From: Watersipora subatra
Lineage: Eukaryota; Bryozoa; Gymnolaemata; Cheilostomatida; Watersiporidae
Direction: 5' to 3'
DNA: 64,000 nt
NCBI RefSeq assembly: GCF_963576615.1
Contig: NC_088714.1
Span: 45,541,772-45,605,771, forward strand
Below the pieces are notes generated by a model, which saw only the letters and a program-made list of their open reading frames with translations, was not told the origin of the DNA and searched no databases. Made by a program: the position numbers and the translations under genes. This document shows, in pieces, positions 1 to 12,859 of this stretch (positions are counted from its first letter, which is position 1; each line of letters opens with the position of its first letter).

Positions 1-318
1 GTGGTCAGACACAAAAACCTTTGTTACAAGATCATTTAAAAGACAAATTATAATTTTTTAGTGAGTAACCCTGCTGAATATCGAATACCATAGTAAATTT
101 GCTACTAAGGCTCTCGTGCAGATTGCTCAGGATGTTTAGCTAGACAATCCCTAACTGTTTCTAACAAAATGCTGAACACAAGCTAACACCCCTTCAGATG
201 TACCTCTAGATCTACATATATAGTAAAACGCAGCCAATACGCTCAATGTTATTAAAGAAAGTTCAATGAGGACAACAGTATTGGCAACGGGCAGCCGAGC
301 TACTAGTAGAGTACTAAC
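1..318 (-). other. IRF2BP: IRF2BP intron 4 (incomplete)
   Basis: Sequence downstream of the exon 4 donor. No RING-domain exon is seen. A minus-strand frame at 151-429 contains a hydrophobic stretch, but it overlaps exon 4 in another frame and has no splice support. Confidence 0.4.
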
Positions 319-480
319 CCTGACGGTAAGCGAGACTGGCAGCGGGAGACATGAGTTGAGGTGCTGCCACAGACTGACCGATGTTGGGTACATTCGGCAG
401 GGCACCGAATCCCTGTCTGGACAAATCAATGATTCCTGGCCGAACTGGACTAGGCAGTGGCTCTGCAGTCGTACTTAGCT
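319..480 (-). CDS. IRF2BP: IRF2BP exon 4 (Pro-rich linker)
   Basis: The acceptor is ttgtag|AGCTAAG and the donor is CAGG|gttagt, phase 1 like the others. The exon encodes a Pro/Ser-rich stretch beginning [15 protein letters not shown]. If the donor is skipped, a stop follows one codon later at 314-316. Bases 1-318 would then be intron 4, where I see no exon. Confidence 0.78.
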
Positions 481-3400
481 CTACAAGTGATAGCACAGCT
501 GGTATCAGTAAAAATGAGTAAAAATCATGCACGGTGTATGACTGAAATAGATAAACTTGTTCAACAATTTTACCTGCAAATTTGGAGTTGTATTCTCAAT
601 TGCCTTTCTAAGCTACTAACTGACAACAAACATGACATTTTGATAAACAACAGTACCCAAACAAAGCAAACTCAGTCATTAATTATACAAATGCACTAGT
701 AGGAATATTTAGTTGGTTTTAAAATGCGAATTACAACCCTTACCACAGACAGCCTCAAAGTTAATCAGTACCACTTGAAATGCTATATATATATATTTCT
801 CAAAGTTTGTGTGAATGTGTGTATGCGTGTCCAGCTATAGCTATTAAAATCTTGGAATAAAGAATCGGTAAAGAAGAAGATTTGATCTTGGAACCTCCCG
901 TTTGCCAGACCGACGCCTTATTTACTAAACCACATGAGCTTGATATATTCGCTAGGCAATATATGTCGGTATATGGGAGCAACTAGACTAGACGACTGCT
1001 TTCGGTCACGACGCAAAGTCATGGCATAACATAGGTAGCTCTTACTAGTAAGCGTACTCAAATTATCCATTGGTAATGTGTCAGGCTAATAACATGTGGC
1101 AGGCAACTCTCATTACCTCTCATTGTTTATAAGCTGGTTTTACTACCCAGATGACAACGCCGAATAACATAGCTAGTATGTGTATAAAACAAACAAAAAT
1201 TTATTTTACTTTTGAACAGAGCTTGTACATTAACATGTAATGTAACAACGTCGATACGGGGTTGAACAACGGAGTATTTTGCAAAAGAATAACCAGTGCT
1301 GCAAAAAGACCAAACCTCATCTGCATAGTATATACAGCTAAAAACTAAGTACACCGATCATAGAACGACGCGATGCTTGATGACGCCAAAATGTGGTGAA
1401 TATTTATTATTGCAGAAATTGTGCTTGCACATTTTATGAGCGTCAAATGAAATGTAAAGACTTGAAAGAAGGAAAAGATAGAACAAAACTGTAGGACAGT
1501 GGAACCAATATATGAGAACGCTGAAAATCTATTCATCCTTGCTGTATAATTCGTATATGCAGAACAACAAATTTTAAGTACACCTGACATTATCAAGCGG
1601 GTCTCAGACATCACAACACTCAACCAGTTCTTCATCCGAATCATAGCGCAACACTGAATATACGGTAAGCTGAGAGTTTGAGTGTAACACACAATCCTAG
1701 GTGAAACTAATGCCAGAAGCAGCCTCGCCCATTCATACCCACTACTGACCCTGAACAGCCAACTTGACCTACCTGCTGGAGCAGAGTGTATTGGGCTAGC
1801 CAAAGGTTCAGGTTTAGCCATAGAATACTGTGATGTGGAAACCGCTGGGTCATTTGAAGGAGGACGACTGTCTTGTGAACCTTTATATGAACTGCTATCA
1901 GTAGCTCCTGCCATATAATTGATAACATACATGAAAACTGAGAAAATTCATGACAATTATCCTTGATTTACACATGTGATAAGAAAACTGACACTTTACA
2001 GATTTTCAATGAAGTGAACCATTATATGCTATCGAATAGTTGAAACTAATGCTGGATAGTAGGAGTTGTCACAGCTTTGTTCTAATAGAATATCGAGCGG
2101 ACAACTCTTGCATAAGTAAAATGTTTACAAACCTCGACCAGGGTTAATGTAGCACATTGTAAACCTACGTATTTAGTGTGAGAACTGGCATGCTCGTGGA
2201 TCACGTAATCAATGTTAAATTAGAAAGACACATAATCAACGTTAAATTAGAAAGACAAGATGAGTAGCTACGAAACTTTAGAATTAGATCGATGAAATGC
2301 AGCTACACAAAGTTAATAAATGCGTAGCGGCATTCATTAACTTTGTGAATGAATGCAGCAACTTCAAATGCTTTAAACATAAGCCTACACAAAACTTTGG
2401 TAGAGTTTAACAAAAAGTATCGGTATTTTTCTACCATTTGCAATTGTTCTCGATGTTTGAGATGGGCTTACAGCCAGGACGCTAGATTTAAATCAACAAA
2501 ACTTCATCACGGTTAAAATGGACAGATGAAGCGAAAGCGATAATCACCAGATTATCTCAAAGATAATCGCAAATGATAAGAAAATACCGATACTTTCTGA
2601 TACAATCTACTAAAACTTTGTCAAAGTTCATCTCTAAGAGACTTCCAAAGACAAACTCTACCATATTTTGTGAACTACAACGTACTACTTGACAATTCAT
2701 CTTTAGGAATTTGTAGTGACTTGCTCAGCCACTTGAATTGAATAACTTACCCCTCTGGGCACTCATTTTTTTTTCTGGCTTGGCAGCCCTTGAAGGCTCA
2801 GAAGAAGAGAGAACACCGTGTTGAACTTTGAGTAACCGAGCCATCTGTATGGAGTGCTCGACCCGGTCGACACCCTCGTAGTTGGCACATCCTCGACATA
2901 TTGACTCTACGGCAAAAACAAAAAAGCTAAATGACTAAATCAACTGCTCCGGAAAGAAATGATGCTGATGGAGTTATCTGAGCATGTACTCTGAGTATGA
3001 GTAGATAAGTATACTTATGTGATGTTCCATAACCCTAAGTGTGATTTAAGAAAACTATAAAATTATATATATAGTAATTATAGTTGTGCCTAACACAAGG
3101 CCTAAAACCACAAAAGTCAACAAATGATGTATTCCTTGAAACAGGATGAGTTGTTCCATTATTGCCGCAATACAAATAATACCGTAGTTATCAATCCGGT
3201 TAAGTCTCAATCAATATCAGCTGGTTGTACCCAAAGTGCTCTTAAATCAAAGTGCATTTAAAATGGCTCCTGAATTTCAAAAGTATGTGACCATCAATGT
3301 TTACAATCAGTCTTTCAACTTTATATTGATTTGCTGAAAGCCTTTTTTTCAAATACGATGCTTTAGATAAAAGCATGACATACCAGTAATTTCAGTTTAA

Positions 3401-6400
3401 TTTCATGTATTTTTAGACAGTATCGCTACTAGCGCTGTATAACTACATTCAGCTCTAAAGTAACAAAACAATTCAACATTTTTGTGAAATTAGAGTCTAA
3501 ACCTGGTCGGAATGTGCCTTAAGAATGCTGAAGAGCAAGTCTTGGATTTATTGTTTAATGAGGAAGCTATTTTAGTTCTTTTCATCAAAATGGGCAGCAA
3601 GGACACTGCACTAAAATTAGCTAATCAAATGAATTTTCAACACGAAACACAACTGGCTGATTGCTGAATTAGCTCATTGGAGTGAGTAGATTTCCGCCGT
3701 ATATTGATAACACATACAGCCTAGCCTTTACTTATGACCACCTTAACTTAGAATTTTTTAATATACAATTTAACTATTAGACAAATTTTCTATGCAAAAT
3801 ATGAAGTAATTTTTTATAATGTACATTGGAATTTTTCAAGTATTGAGGTTATTTAAGGAAAATAAACAGAAGAATTAAAATTGGGAGCGAAACATAAAAA
3901 CAATAAGAAACTGCATCAGCTAATTTAGAGTAAATCAGGTCTAAATTGGACTATATCAAGTCTAATTTTGACTATATCAGGTATAAATTGGACTATAACA
4001 GGTCTAATCTGGACTATATCAGGTCTAATTTGGACTATATCAGGTCTAAATTGGACTATAACAGGTCTAATCTGGACTATATAAGGTCTAATCTGGACTA
4101 TATCAGGTCTAATTTGGACTATATCAGGTCTAATTTGGACTATATCAGGTCTAAATTGGAGTATATCAGGTCTAAATTGGACCTGGTTAAACCACCTGTC
4201 TCTATCATCTCTTGTACCTTTAAAACAGCACCGTAGAGCCTATATTGCCATTTACATGTTTCTATGATAAAATGACAATGAACATTTTTTATTAAAGCTT
4301 ATCATTAAATTATTAATTTATTGTCGTACCCATTATTTACTTTTGGAAATTTAGCTTCTTAGATAGCTTCATATAATGCATTTGTTTGAATGCTATGCGT
4401 TATCAACTGAAGTAGTTGTTTTATGACTTTTTGGGATGTGGAACGAGTTCAACGCAATACAATGTATTGTTATCGGAACATTTGCTGTGATATATGATTG
4501 CTTTACTCATTGATAGAACTTTTGATGTAATGGTTTCACCACATTGTTTAGTGTACAATTAGTTGACTGATTATGTACAAGTTGTATATATTTTAGTTCA
4601 CCTTTCATTTTAGGTAGGCATCAGCTGTAAGTGCCTCAAGTATGTGTGATAGTAGCTTGTATACATAATATAGTAAATCAGATAATTAACCTTGGTGGGA
4701 AATAGGAAATGTCAAACATTGAAGAAAATTTCATTAAGTTATAATTATATCAGACTTATATCAGAAAATCAGTTGAATCACCGACTCGCTCATCGATAGC
4801 GTAGCAAGTTAAATCTAATTGCATGCCAAACATTCCATGTCATAATCGAGGAGTGAATTACATAGTCACAGCATCATTTAAAAGCTTCACCCTTGGATAC
4901 AGACTTGATATTTGTTGGAATGAATAATTGTTGCCATTGTTACATGGAATACTCATAATCCGCAAAAAAAGAAAGGCCTCTGCCTGAGTCAATAATGTAG
5001 GAAATTTCCCATGCCATGAACTGCCATTAGCTCGCTCAAATGTTGTACAAGTTAATTAAATATAATTGAGTGATCGTTGACATACATTAAAGGACCAAAA
5101 GTCAACAAGTTTGTTTTCTATAGTAACAAAATAGTGTGCTTAATTTTACTACTTTTTGCATGTAAAAAACTTATCTTTTGGCAGAATTATGACATGACAG
5201 CCTTGTAAACTAATAGCTTGTCTGACTTGGCTACCTATGGTCTATCCTGTAATTTGACATGTACTATAACTAAGTACTGATCAGTAATGCTCAGCAAGTT
5301 GGCGCACCCGAGCGGGTTTCAAATGACCGTGGTAAAAGCCCAAATTATGGTAAGTTGGTACGCAAAAGAAAAACATGAACATAGAATGATAATACTAAAC
5401 TCAGCACTTAATAATTGTTGCAATGCAAGTTCTGGGCTGAACCATTGAGCAGATCTCTGACAAAGCCACTAATGAGGAATCTCTTACATGCCGATAGTCT
5501 AGAACAAATCTAGAGTGAGAAATAGAAGTGAAAGAGAGCTATTACTATAGGAAACAGGCATGGCCAATCAATTTTTTCAAACTTGTTTTATTAGCCGAAA
5601 TGATAACATCATTATTCTTACTATTTCTTTTCACCTACTGAAATTTGGTCCATTAAATCTCCTAAATTTGATCCAACAGGTCTATAAATCGCAATTAACA
5701 ATGACACAGTGGACCTCCAAGTTACGGCGTTCCTGCCTTACGGTTTTTTGCCTCATGATGTGGAATATAACGTTTTTCCAGGCTCCTTGTTATGGCATTT
5801 TCCTTTTTACCATTTCAACAACGTCTCTCCAAATAGAAACTTAAACAGCATCGCTTATCAAATTAATTTCAAAAAGGTTTTAATAAGGTCGGCTAAAAGT
5901 TATAGCGTAAGTGAAGCATCAGGCGCCAATCAGGAAACAGATAGGTAACAAAAATTAAGACAAAGACAAAATTAAAACCAAGTTGAGTAAAATATTCAAC
6001 CATAGCCTCAAGTGTGTTTGTAAGAGTAAAACATTCAACCATAGCCTCAAGTGTGTTTGTAAGAGTAAAATATTCAACCATAGCCTCAAGTGTGTTTGTA
6101 AGAGTAAAATATTCAACCATAGCCTCAAGTGTGTTTGTAAGAGTAAAACATTCAACCATAGCCTCAAGTGTGTTTGTAAGAGTAAAATATTCAACCATAG
6201 CCTCAAGTGTGTTTTGTAAGCTAAATTCCTTAAAATTAAAAGTTTATAAAGTTTACGTTATGTTACATAGCGTCACAAAAGTCTAGTGAACCAACCGTTG
6301 CTGTTAGTCTTTATCTCACAGCGCTAGTAGCCACTACGCCCGTCTCGAAGGTAAAAACTGCATACATTATTGTACACAGTAATGTTACATTTTATTGCAG

Positions 6401-7997
6401 ATTATAACCACTAAATATATAACTACAGTTATCTAAGGTTACTATACTATTTCGTTACTAATTTTTAATATTTACAGAATGTATATACAAATTTGATGTT
6501 TTTATCATTAGAGAGGTTGCATTAGATAATTACTATAGGTTCCTATGCCCTTCTAGACCTGCACGATGTTTCGGTTTGATCCGGTGGTTGCGGTTAGGTT
6601 CTATTAAATCGAGTCGGAATCTTTTATTTTCTGACATCGGACAAAATCGAAAACACCGGTTAACCGGTGGGAGTTTGAAATGCGATATTTTGGTGCGGTT
6701 TCGGTTTCCATATCATAAAAACTGTGCCAGCCCGCTTGGGCAGTTACACAGAATCTTCCATGGAAACGGACATTATTTTCTCTTGAAAGGTTTTTTAATC
6801 TTTGCTTTACACACACGTAGATATTACAACCATTATCGAAAGCTGTTTATTCCTCCCGTTGCAATAAACGCATTTATGCGTTTTCTAAGGTCCACTGCCA
6901 TAGACGCATTATTGCGACTTTCCCAGCAATTACGTAGTAACCAGATTTTATTATTCGCTGACAACATAACCCACGGTCTTTTAAACTTTTATGAAATTGA
7001 CAGTGTTGTCCGAAAATCTCTATAAAATTAGCCTAAAACAACGAAGCAATTTTAAACTTTCTAATCTAAAACCGAACATTTTTGCGTAAGTTAGTTAATA
7101 CCAAGCGCCAGTCAGAAAACAGGTAATTATTTATGTTGATGACATTATAGCCATCGCAGATTTATGTAATTATACAGATAATTAAAGTAGCAGCACTGTC
7201 TCTGCTAGTGGTGAAAGTAATAGTTTTGTAAGAGTAAGAAACATTGGGGAGAATCGTTTTAGCTTCGCATCGATCCTAGCTTCACATAGATTTATCATCG
7301 CACAAAGTATAGATCCATTGAATTTTTGCATAGCAATGTTGGTTAAAATTTTATCAAAATAAAATATGTAACAAAAATGTTCTAGATAGAGATTGAAAAA
7401 AATACTGAATACATATCATGAAGCAATATCGGCAATTTTCGGTAAAATGGCTGGCACGGGGCATATACCTGAATTTGTACATGATTGGCAGTGAAAGTGT
7501 TAAATTTCATTACAAAAATCTGAAGTTAAGATTCATGAAATGAGGATGTTCAGGTTGCCTCGGTGTCAGGTTAACCGCAAGCAATTGTGACATCGTTTGA
7601 CACCGTGATGAGTCCTCATGTGTGTGTCGGTTATAAACGGTGTTCGATTGAAGTTTAGGTCGATAACCGAATTGGCATGGGGAGACAAATCGTGCAGGTC
7701 TATGCCCTTCCATATGACATTTTCGCCTTACGACCTCAACACCAGAACAAAGTCTTTTCGTATTGCAGGGGTCCACTGTACTCGGTTGTCGACAGAGCCA
7801 CCTCGTAAACCAAGAGCTATACGAGTTGAAGATTTTGTTCAACATAAAAAATGACTGCCTAGAAATACAAAACTTATTACAATCAAATAAATACCTGAAA
7901 AGTCATGAACCATCGCCCAAGGCATTCTTGGCAGATCACAAAGAAAGCATAATTCCCTACTAGACTTTCCAGATCTGGCAGCTCCAGATGCTGCCAT
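319..7997 (-). CDS. IRF2BP: IRF2BP-family transcriptional corepressor, N-terminal part (gene partial, 3' end beyond left edge)
   Basis: Four exons (7895-7997, 2751-2906, 1773-1907, 319-480) splice into 185 codons in one frame, with every intron in phase 1. Seen: residues 15-34 read [20 protein letters not shown] and exon 2 continues [20 protein letters not shown], giving Cys17, Cys20, Cys38 and Cys41 of the C4 zinc finger that defines IRF2BP1/2/L and insect relatives. Residues ~60-185 are Ser/Pro-rich and look disordered. Known for the family: nuclear corepressors with this N-terminal zinc finger and a C-terminal RING-like domain; full length is usually 550-800 residues. The RING part is not in the window, so about two thirds of the protein is missing. 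The start is the first ATG, and the MAASG opening suits the family. No in-frame stop occurs between exons. Alternative: exon 4 reads to a TAG at 314-316, so a short isoform could end there. Family call near certain; paralogue not decidable. Confidence 0.93.
798..1176 (+). mobile_element. Helitron-like non-autonomous element (copy H1)
   Basis: It starts TCTCAAAGTTTG and ends in AACATAGCTAG followed by T, with a decayed hairpin (acccag...cgccg) before the CTAG. The same ends and body recur at 21976-22268 (reverse), 29600-30465 and 54366-54763. A 5' TC, a 3' hairpin and a terminal CTRR are Helitron hallmarks. Not every copy has A on the left of the insertion, so the exact 5' end is uncertain. 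It lies in IRF2BP intron 3. Confidence 0.55.
1773..1907 (-). CDS. IRF2BP: IRF2BP exon 3 (disordered Ser/Pro region)
   Basis: The acceptor is ggcag|GAGCT and the donor is GCAG|gtaggt; 135 bases, phase 1 at both ends. It encodes a polar Ser/Pro/Asn-rich segment without a recognisable fold. It is assigned by phase and position between certain family exons. Confidence 0.8.
2751..2906 (-). CDS. IRF2BP: IRF2BP exon 2 (second half of zinc finger)
   Basis: The acceptor is gtag|AGTCA and the donor is AGGG|gtaagt. The exon encodes [14 protein letters not shown], completing the C4 finger, and the following helix. It then runs into a Ser/Lys-rich stretch. The acceptor was chosen by phase; the AG two bases further in would break the frame. 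Confidence 0.92.
3935..4182. repeat. 21-bp minisatellite, about 12 copies
   Basis: Unit of the type AGGTCTAATTTGGACTATATC, lightly diverged (T/A and ACA/ATC changes). Because the period is a multiple of three, one frame is open as a heptapeptide repeat. This is a by-product, not a gene. It lies in IRF2BP intron 1. Confidence 0.95.
5985..6213. repeat. 39-bp minisatellite, about 6 copies
   Basis: The unit contains ATTCAACCATAGCCTCAAGT followed by GTGTTTGTAAGAGTAAAAT/C. The only variation is an A/T or C/T alternation between copies. Frames on both strands stay open only because 39 is divisible by three. IRF2BP intron 1. Confidence 0.95.
6339..7760. repeat. Interspersed repeat of unknown class, probably interrupted
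   Basis: Bases ~6339-6555 (CGTCTCGAAGGTAAAA ... GCATTAGATAATT) resemble ~52671-52870, and ~7690-7745 (ATGACATTTTCGCCTTACGA) resembles ~52895-52925. The two parts are contiguous at 52.7 kb but separated by ~1.1 kb here. This suggests an insertion (including the 6576-7025 open frame) into an older repeat. No transposase is recognised. Confidence 0.4.
7895..7997 (-). CDS. IRF2BP: IRF2BP exon 1 (start codon, first half of zinc finger)
   Basis: ATG at 7997-7995; 103 coding bases encode residues 1-34 with Cys17 and Cys20. The donor is G|gtattt, phase 1, so the intron falls inside the zinc finger, just after HDFS. Confidence 0.92.
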
Positions 7998-10461
7998 GGC
8001 TGTCTGCACGCCTGCTGAATATTATTAATTACAATAAAAGAGATATCACTTGCAAGGGGAGTCTCATGGAAAATTAGTGAATTCTAGTAAACTTGATAAA
8101 ATATTATGACAGAGTTGTTTCGTAAAGAAAATATTGAATATATAAAAAACGAACAAATATTATGAAGTACAACCCAGTTACTTTAAAACGTGAAGAAAAT
8201 CTGAATTACATAAAGTTGGATCAGACTAAATCATGTTAGTGACTGTCTAGAATATGCGCTGCCTAAAGAGATAGAAAACTGATAATGAAATGCATCATTG
8301 ATTCTCTGCTATTGCCACACGTATCTTTGGCTAAGTATTTGAAACTTCAGCAAGTTCAACTATTCCATCACTCTAAGCTGAATTGACGAAATAATATATT
8401 GTTTATCACCAGACAACTGCATCAGTCCTCAGAGAGGTTTGCAATAAAATAATTAATATAATATATTGGTACATCAATAATTAGCAACAACATGTGAACT
8501 ATAGACAACGTCTAAGATAACGACTTACAACAGCTGAACCAGTGAAACCGACTGAATATCAAAAATACATGATGGGGTCTAGCACAATTTTTTATACAAT
8601 CACTTTTAAGTAGCACAGCTGTTGCTCTTGGTAACTGAACATTGCAAAGATGGCTGCATCCATCTGTTGGAAAAAAATTGTTAACTGAAACTGTCGACTA
8701 TGGTAAAATAATACAGGTAGTCCTCATATATGACGGGCTTATGTTCTTAAGATCCTGTCATTAGGCAATTATGTATATATGTATGTATATGTACAGTATG
8801 TTTACGCTGTACTGTATCGTGTCACCTTTTTTCCTCTACTTTCTATTTACTTTTTTAATAAGTGTACAAGTCTAGGCAATACATTGAATTTCAACTTTTG
8901 TCATTTCCTTTAGCTTGTGTGTGCACACAAGTGGGTAAACAACTATTACGCTACTAATAAACCAATAAAACTAAACTCATATTTTGTCATACAGTAGAAT
9001 ATGTATAATTGTTGCATTCGGCTTCATGCACTAGTATATTCACTTTATGTGGCTTTTAGTCTAGACATGTTCATAATCTGGCATCTTATATACTGGGTTC
9101 CATGCTTCAAATGGACTCGGAGTTGCTTTCATTCCGAAAAATAGAAACGGTGAAATTCAAACGGATTTGATGCCCTTTCGCTCCACAAATTTCGGGCAAA
9201 GGCATTCGCGGTGAGGACTACTATTCGACGTCACAGAAACGCTCATTGCAGATGGATCCAAATTGATAATGCTCAGTTAGCTCTTCCAAAAGGAAATAAA
9301 AAAATTCAACTCATTTCATAATATTACCACGCGGTAGGTACATTTCACTATGGCAAATGATAGGTTGCTCATATGACAATTATGAGATAATTACTAAATT
9401 TCATTTACTTTATTCCCTTATTCAATAAATAAATGAACATACCAAATTGTACAGATTCTCACTACATTGGTGCCAACACCTTCCTAGGCTTAACTATTTT
9501 AGTATAGAAAGTTTTTTTACGAAAAGAAGATTGCCATTCAAACGACCTTTGAAGTAGTAATGGCTTTGTAATATAGAAGGATATTAATATTAATAATAAT
9601 AAAGAAAATTCGGATCAGGTATCCTGGCTGAGTTAGTGTAACAAATCTATGAAATGTGAATAGAAAAGTGACTATGACCTGAAAGCGAGTTTACTTTTAA
9701 AAGTTCCGTTTTGAGGAATACATCGCTAGTCTTGTGAAAATCGAAAAAGTGCAACTTCGAATCGTTGAAGTGTTAGGGTGCGAATTCGTTGGCAGAGATC
9801 AACTCCAAATCTATTTGAAGCATGGAAAACCAGTGATTGTGTAATGTAACCAAGGACAGGCACTCAATAGCCGCGGGAAAACTGAGATGAAAAGTAAACG
9901 AAATTATGATAAATTCAAATAGCTCTCAAAGGTTTTGGGTGATTCATGAGAGGTTTTTAACGTGCAAGGCTGCCTAGCCAGTAATTTTGTTCATGAGAAC
10001 CTTGATTGTGCAATTTTAGGCGAGTTGGTTGCTCTTACTCAACTCACCAGTTTCGAAGAGTGGTTTGGACACGGGGGTTTTGTGTATGAAGCAACAAGTT
10101 ATTTCCTTTTGAAATATAGTGGGAAACCTTAAATGTTGAAAACAGCTTTTGAAAGGATATATCCATGATTATTTCATTTCAATATGCATTTCATTGAGGC
10201 AACAGAAGCAAATATTACCAAAATACTCAATCGTTTGCATACCTACTCCTAGATAAACCCCTAGTGAAGTACAGTAGCACACATCACCTCAAATGACAAA
10301 AACAGATGGCCTAGTCGATAAAATATAATGATATACTATCACAGTCCCAAGCTTGCAGTCTAACAAAAATGTCGCTTAAATGATGGTCTTCATCTTGTGT
10401 AATATACTTTGGTTATTTATCTTGGACAATGCGGCTTAGTTTTTAAAGACATTCAACACAG

Positions 10462-10632
10462 ACCTGTCAACCCAAGAGTGGGGCAATGCTTGAGATTTGG
10501 TTTTGGGGCAATTGATGTATCAATGATAGTATATATAAAATTGTGGAAATTGGGGCAAAATCTCACGCATTTTCATTTTTTCTTTGGGGTGATTGCGTGA
10601 GTCTCACGCCCAATACGTGAGAGTTGGCAGGT
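10462..10632. mobile_element. 171-bp MITE-like element, copy 1
   Basis: Bounded by the inverted repeat ACCTGTCAAC / GTTGGCAGGT, with inner CTCACGC/GCGTGAG inverted motifs. A nearly identical copy sits at 59075-59246 in the syntaxin intron. No coding capacity. The short terminal inverted repeats indicate a DNA transposon derivative; superfamily not determined. Confidence 0.7.
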
Positions 10633-12444
10633 ATGATTCCACAGCAACGTAGTTGTAACTAAATGAAATATTCAGATAAAATTACATTGTCTAAGTTTTT
10701 TTGGAAATAGCCTCTTCTCATTCATGTAGGTGCATGCAGCGTTGTGTGTTCTTTTCATATAGGCCTACCGGTAAAAACTATCAGTCGAATAAAATTATTG
10801 GGTAATGCTTTACTGTATGCTTTGCAACTATTGATCACATGCATTAAACATGATATATCGTTTGATATTTAAAGTACAGCAACACCTTACTCAAGGCTGC
10901 TTTAGATGTGATTATCTTCTCTTAGACTGCAAGAGACCTGGCAGGCATATCATTTCTTTGTAAGGATATAAAGGAATTCTAAACACGATTTATTCCTAAG
11001 TTACGGTGACGAAGACACAATGGGTCAATACATGTCTGTACATCAATACTTATCAATTAATGCAATTGTTCTAAAATGTCTATTTTGATCAAACGTAATG
11101 CTCGTTTTCCCATCCTTTGGAAAACACGGTTTGGCAAACATAGCTAGCTTGCCGGTAAAACGGAATAAACCCTTTTAGATGAAAGATACACTACTGCAAT
11201 TCATGATCATTTGGTAATTAGCAAATAATACCTCTTGGCAAGGCTACCCAATCTGCTTTTCCAGGAGATGACTATTTTGAACGGAGGTCTCGCGACTAAT
11301 CCTCTTCCGTTCTACGATAATGCACGTGTCATTGATAAGTATGAAGTCTTGCAAAACGATACAAATAAAACTTCAAAAGTAAATTTTAACAAATCAACAT
11401 TCGGTGATTACAACTGATCATGTTGTTGCAAAAAGTTCGCATATACAAAGGTTTTTGCATGTACGCGGGCACCAGACGCCAGCGTTTACTTTACTGACCC
11501 GTACATCTAGCGATGACTAATGACGGTCACGTGGTCCAACGTCATCATCACAGCCCGCTATCACATCGCTTTACTCACAATAGGACTAATCATCCCTTAC
11601 TAATATGCGTTTATAATGATTGCTCATGCCTTCTATGTCTTTGATGGAAATACGTGACTTTGATAACTCTATGGATAGAAAAAACGAACGCAACTCCATA
11701 TAAAAACCGGAGAAACGTAGTTTTTTTTTCAAATATTCGGTAGTGTTTTCTCCCTCAGACACTATCCAAACGATAAGATCGTCAGAGTACAAAAAAAATC
11801 GTCGTAATATAACACAGACAAGGTTAGATTATTTGACTAGACTACACGGATTATGATAGGCGGGTGTGTTGTGTTATCAAAGTAGTGAGCATATATTTTA
11901 CTATTTACATGTATTTCAAAACTGGTATTTAAACGAGGCTAAAATTACTTATGTTCGAGCGAGTTTCACATAAATTGTAGTATTGCATGAAGAAGAAATC
12001 TTTTCTTTGCAAATCAAGGCAGCCTGCCTAACACAAAAATACACAGAGTGATGCAATTGCTGAGGTTTTATACCAGCATTTAAATTAGAAAACATAACGC
12101 ATATTAAAAGCAAGAAAGCTATTGATTTCTCAATTATTAAAGATTGGCCTCGCTATAGTAGCAGATTCCAATCAAACAAAGCAATCAGGCTGAAATAAAA
12201 GAAGTGCACCCAAAAACAACAGAACAACTATACAGCATAGAACTTTAGATGGTGAACAAGAATTATGTCAAAAATCTTTAGAAACGATTCTAAAACTGAA
12301 AAGTCTAAGAGTGCCAGGAACAAACATCAACTTGCTAAGCAAAACAAATATTTTATGTCTAATTGATGAACCGGGTGTTACACGCTTAAATATGCTGGAT
12401 ATGCTTTATAAAGCAAGCAAATCAGTAACTCTAATGCCATTTCG

Positions 12445-12598
12445 AGCATTGAATCCCAAGGGCATTGAATCCCAAGGGCATTGAATCCCAAGGGTATTGA
12501 ATCCCAAGGGCATTGAATCCCAAGGGCATTGAATCCCAAGGGCATTGAATCCCAAGGGCATTGAATCCCAAGGGCATTGAATCCCAAGGGTATTGAAA
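12445..12598. repeat. 16-bp minisatellite, 9-10 copies
   Basis: Unit GGCATTGAATCCCAAG, almost perfectly conserved, starting about 56 bp beyond the C19orf47 stop codon on its strand. It therefore probably lies in that gene's 3' UTR. Confidence 0.95.
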
Positions 12599-12653
12599 CT
12601 CTAAAAGCTCGAGGGATAATATAAAGCACCAGCTTCCTGTCTTTCAGGCTAAC

Positions 12654-12859
12654 TTATCGGCTGCCCAGTCGACTGAACACATCGGCTGACTTGCTTGCTG
12701 AATGCATCTGGCTGATGATGCGAGATGCCGGTGTTGATACAAAGGTTACTCTCTGTTTGGCCAGTGATTTAGATGAAACCCTTACAGCCGAGCTGGATTG
12801 GTCAGTACTGCTGCTGACAGTGCTGTCACTAGGTGCTCCCAGCCTGCGTCTCACTGAAC
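12654..12859 (-). CDS. C19orf47: C19orf47 last exon (third and C-terminal RLG motifs, stop)
   Basis: It encodes [18 protein letters not shown], like the human IIPRLG segment, then a Ser-rich region and the terminal VFSRLGSR before TAA at 12654-12656. The best acceptor is atgcag at 12860 (phase 1). Downstream AGs start the exon at 12853 or 12849; the latter is phase 2 and joins exon 8. Confidence 0.9.

Larger units (their letters stand above)
7998..12653. other. Intergenic region between the IRF2BP promoter and the C19orf47 3' end
   Basis: No convincing exon was found on either strand. The right edge holds the C19orf47 3' UTR with the 16-bp minisatellite; the left edge holds the IRF2BP 5' UTR and promoter. 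In between are the 171-bp inverted-terminal repeat element at 10462-10632 and plain AT-rich DNA. A short minus-strand frame at 11586-11792 begins YSDDLIVWI, faintly like a reverse transcriptase catalytic box, but is too short to call. Confidence 0.6.

Noticed and set aside
1345..1932. 195-codon minus-strand frame taken as one exon
   Set aside because: Only 1773-1907 has matching splice sites and phase; the remainder reads through intron sequence.
3946..4236. Heptad-repeat protein (LDYIRSN)n
   Set aside because: Translation of a 21-bp minisatellite inside IRF2BP intron 1.
5893..6286. 13-residue repeat proteins on both strands
   Set aside because: By-products of the 39-bp minisatellite.
6576..7025. 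149-codon plus-strand frame as a gene
   Set aside because: No recognisable domain or splice context; lies in a probable inserted repeat in IRF2BP intron 1.
11586..11792. Reverse transcriptase fragment (YSDDLIVWI)
   Set aside because: Only one short motif matches and the rest of the frame shows no supporting boxes; too weak to annotate.
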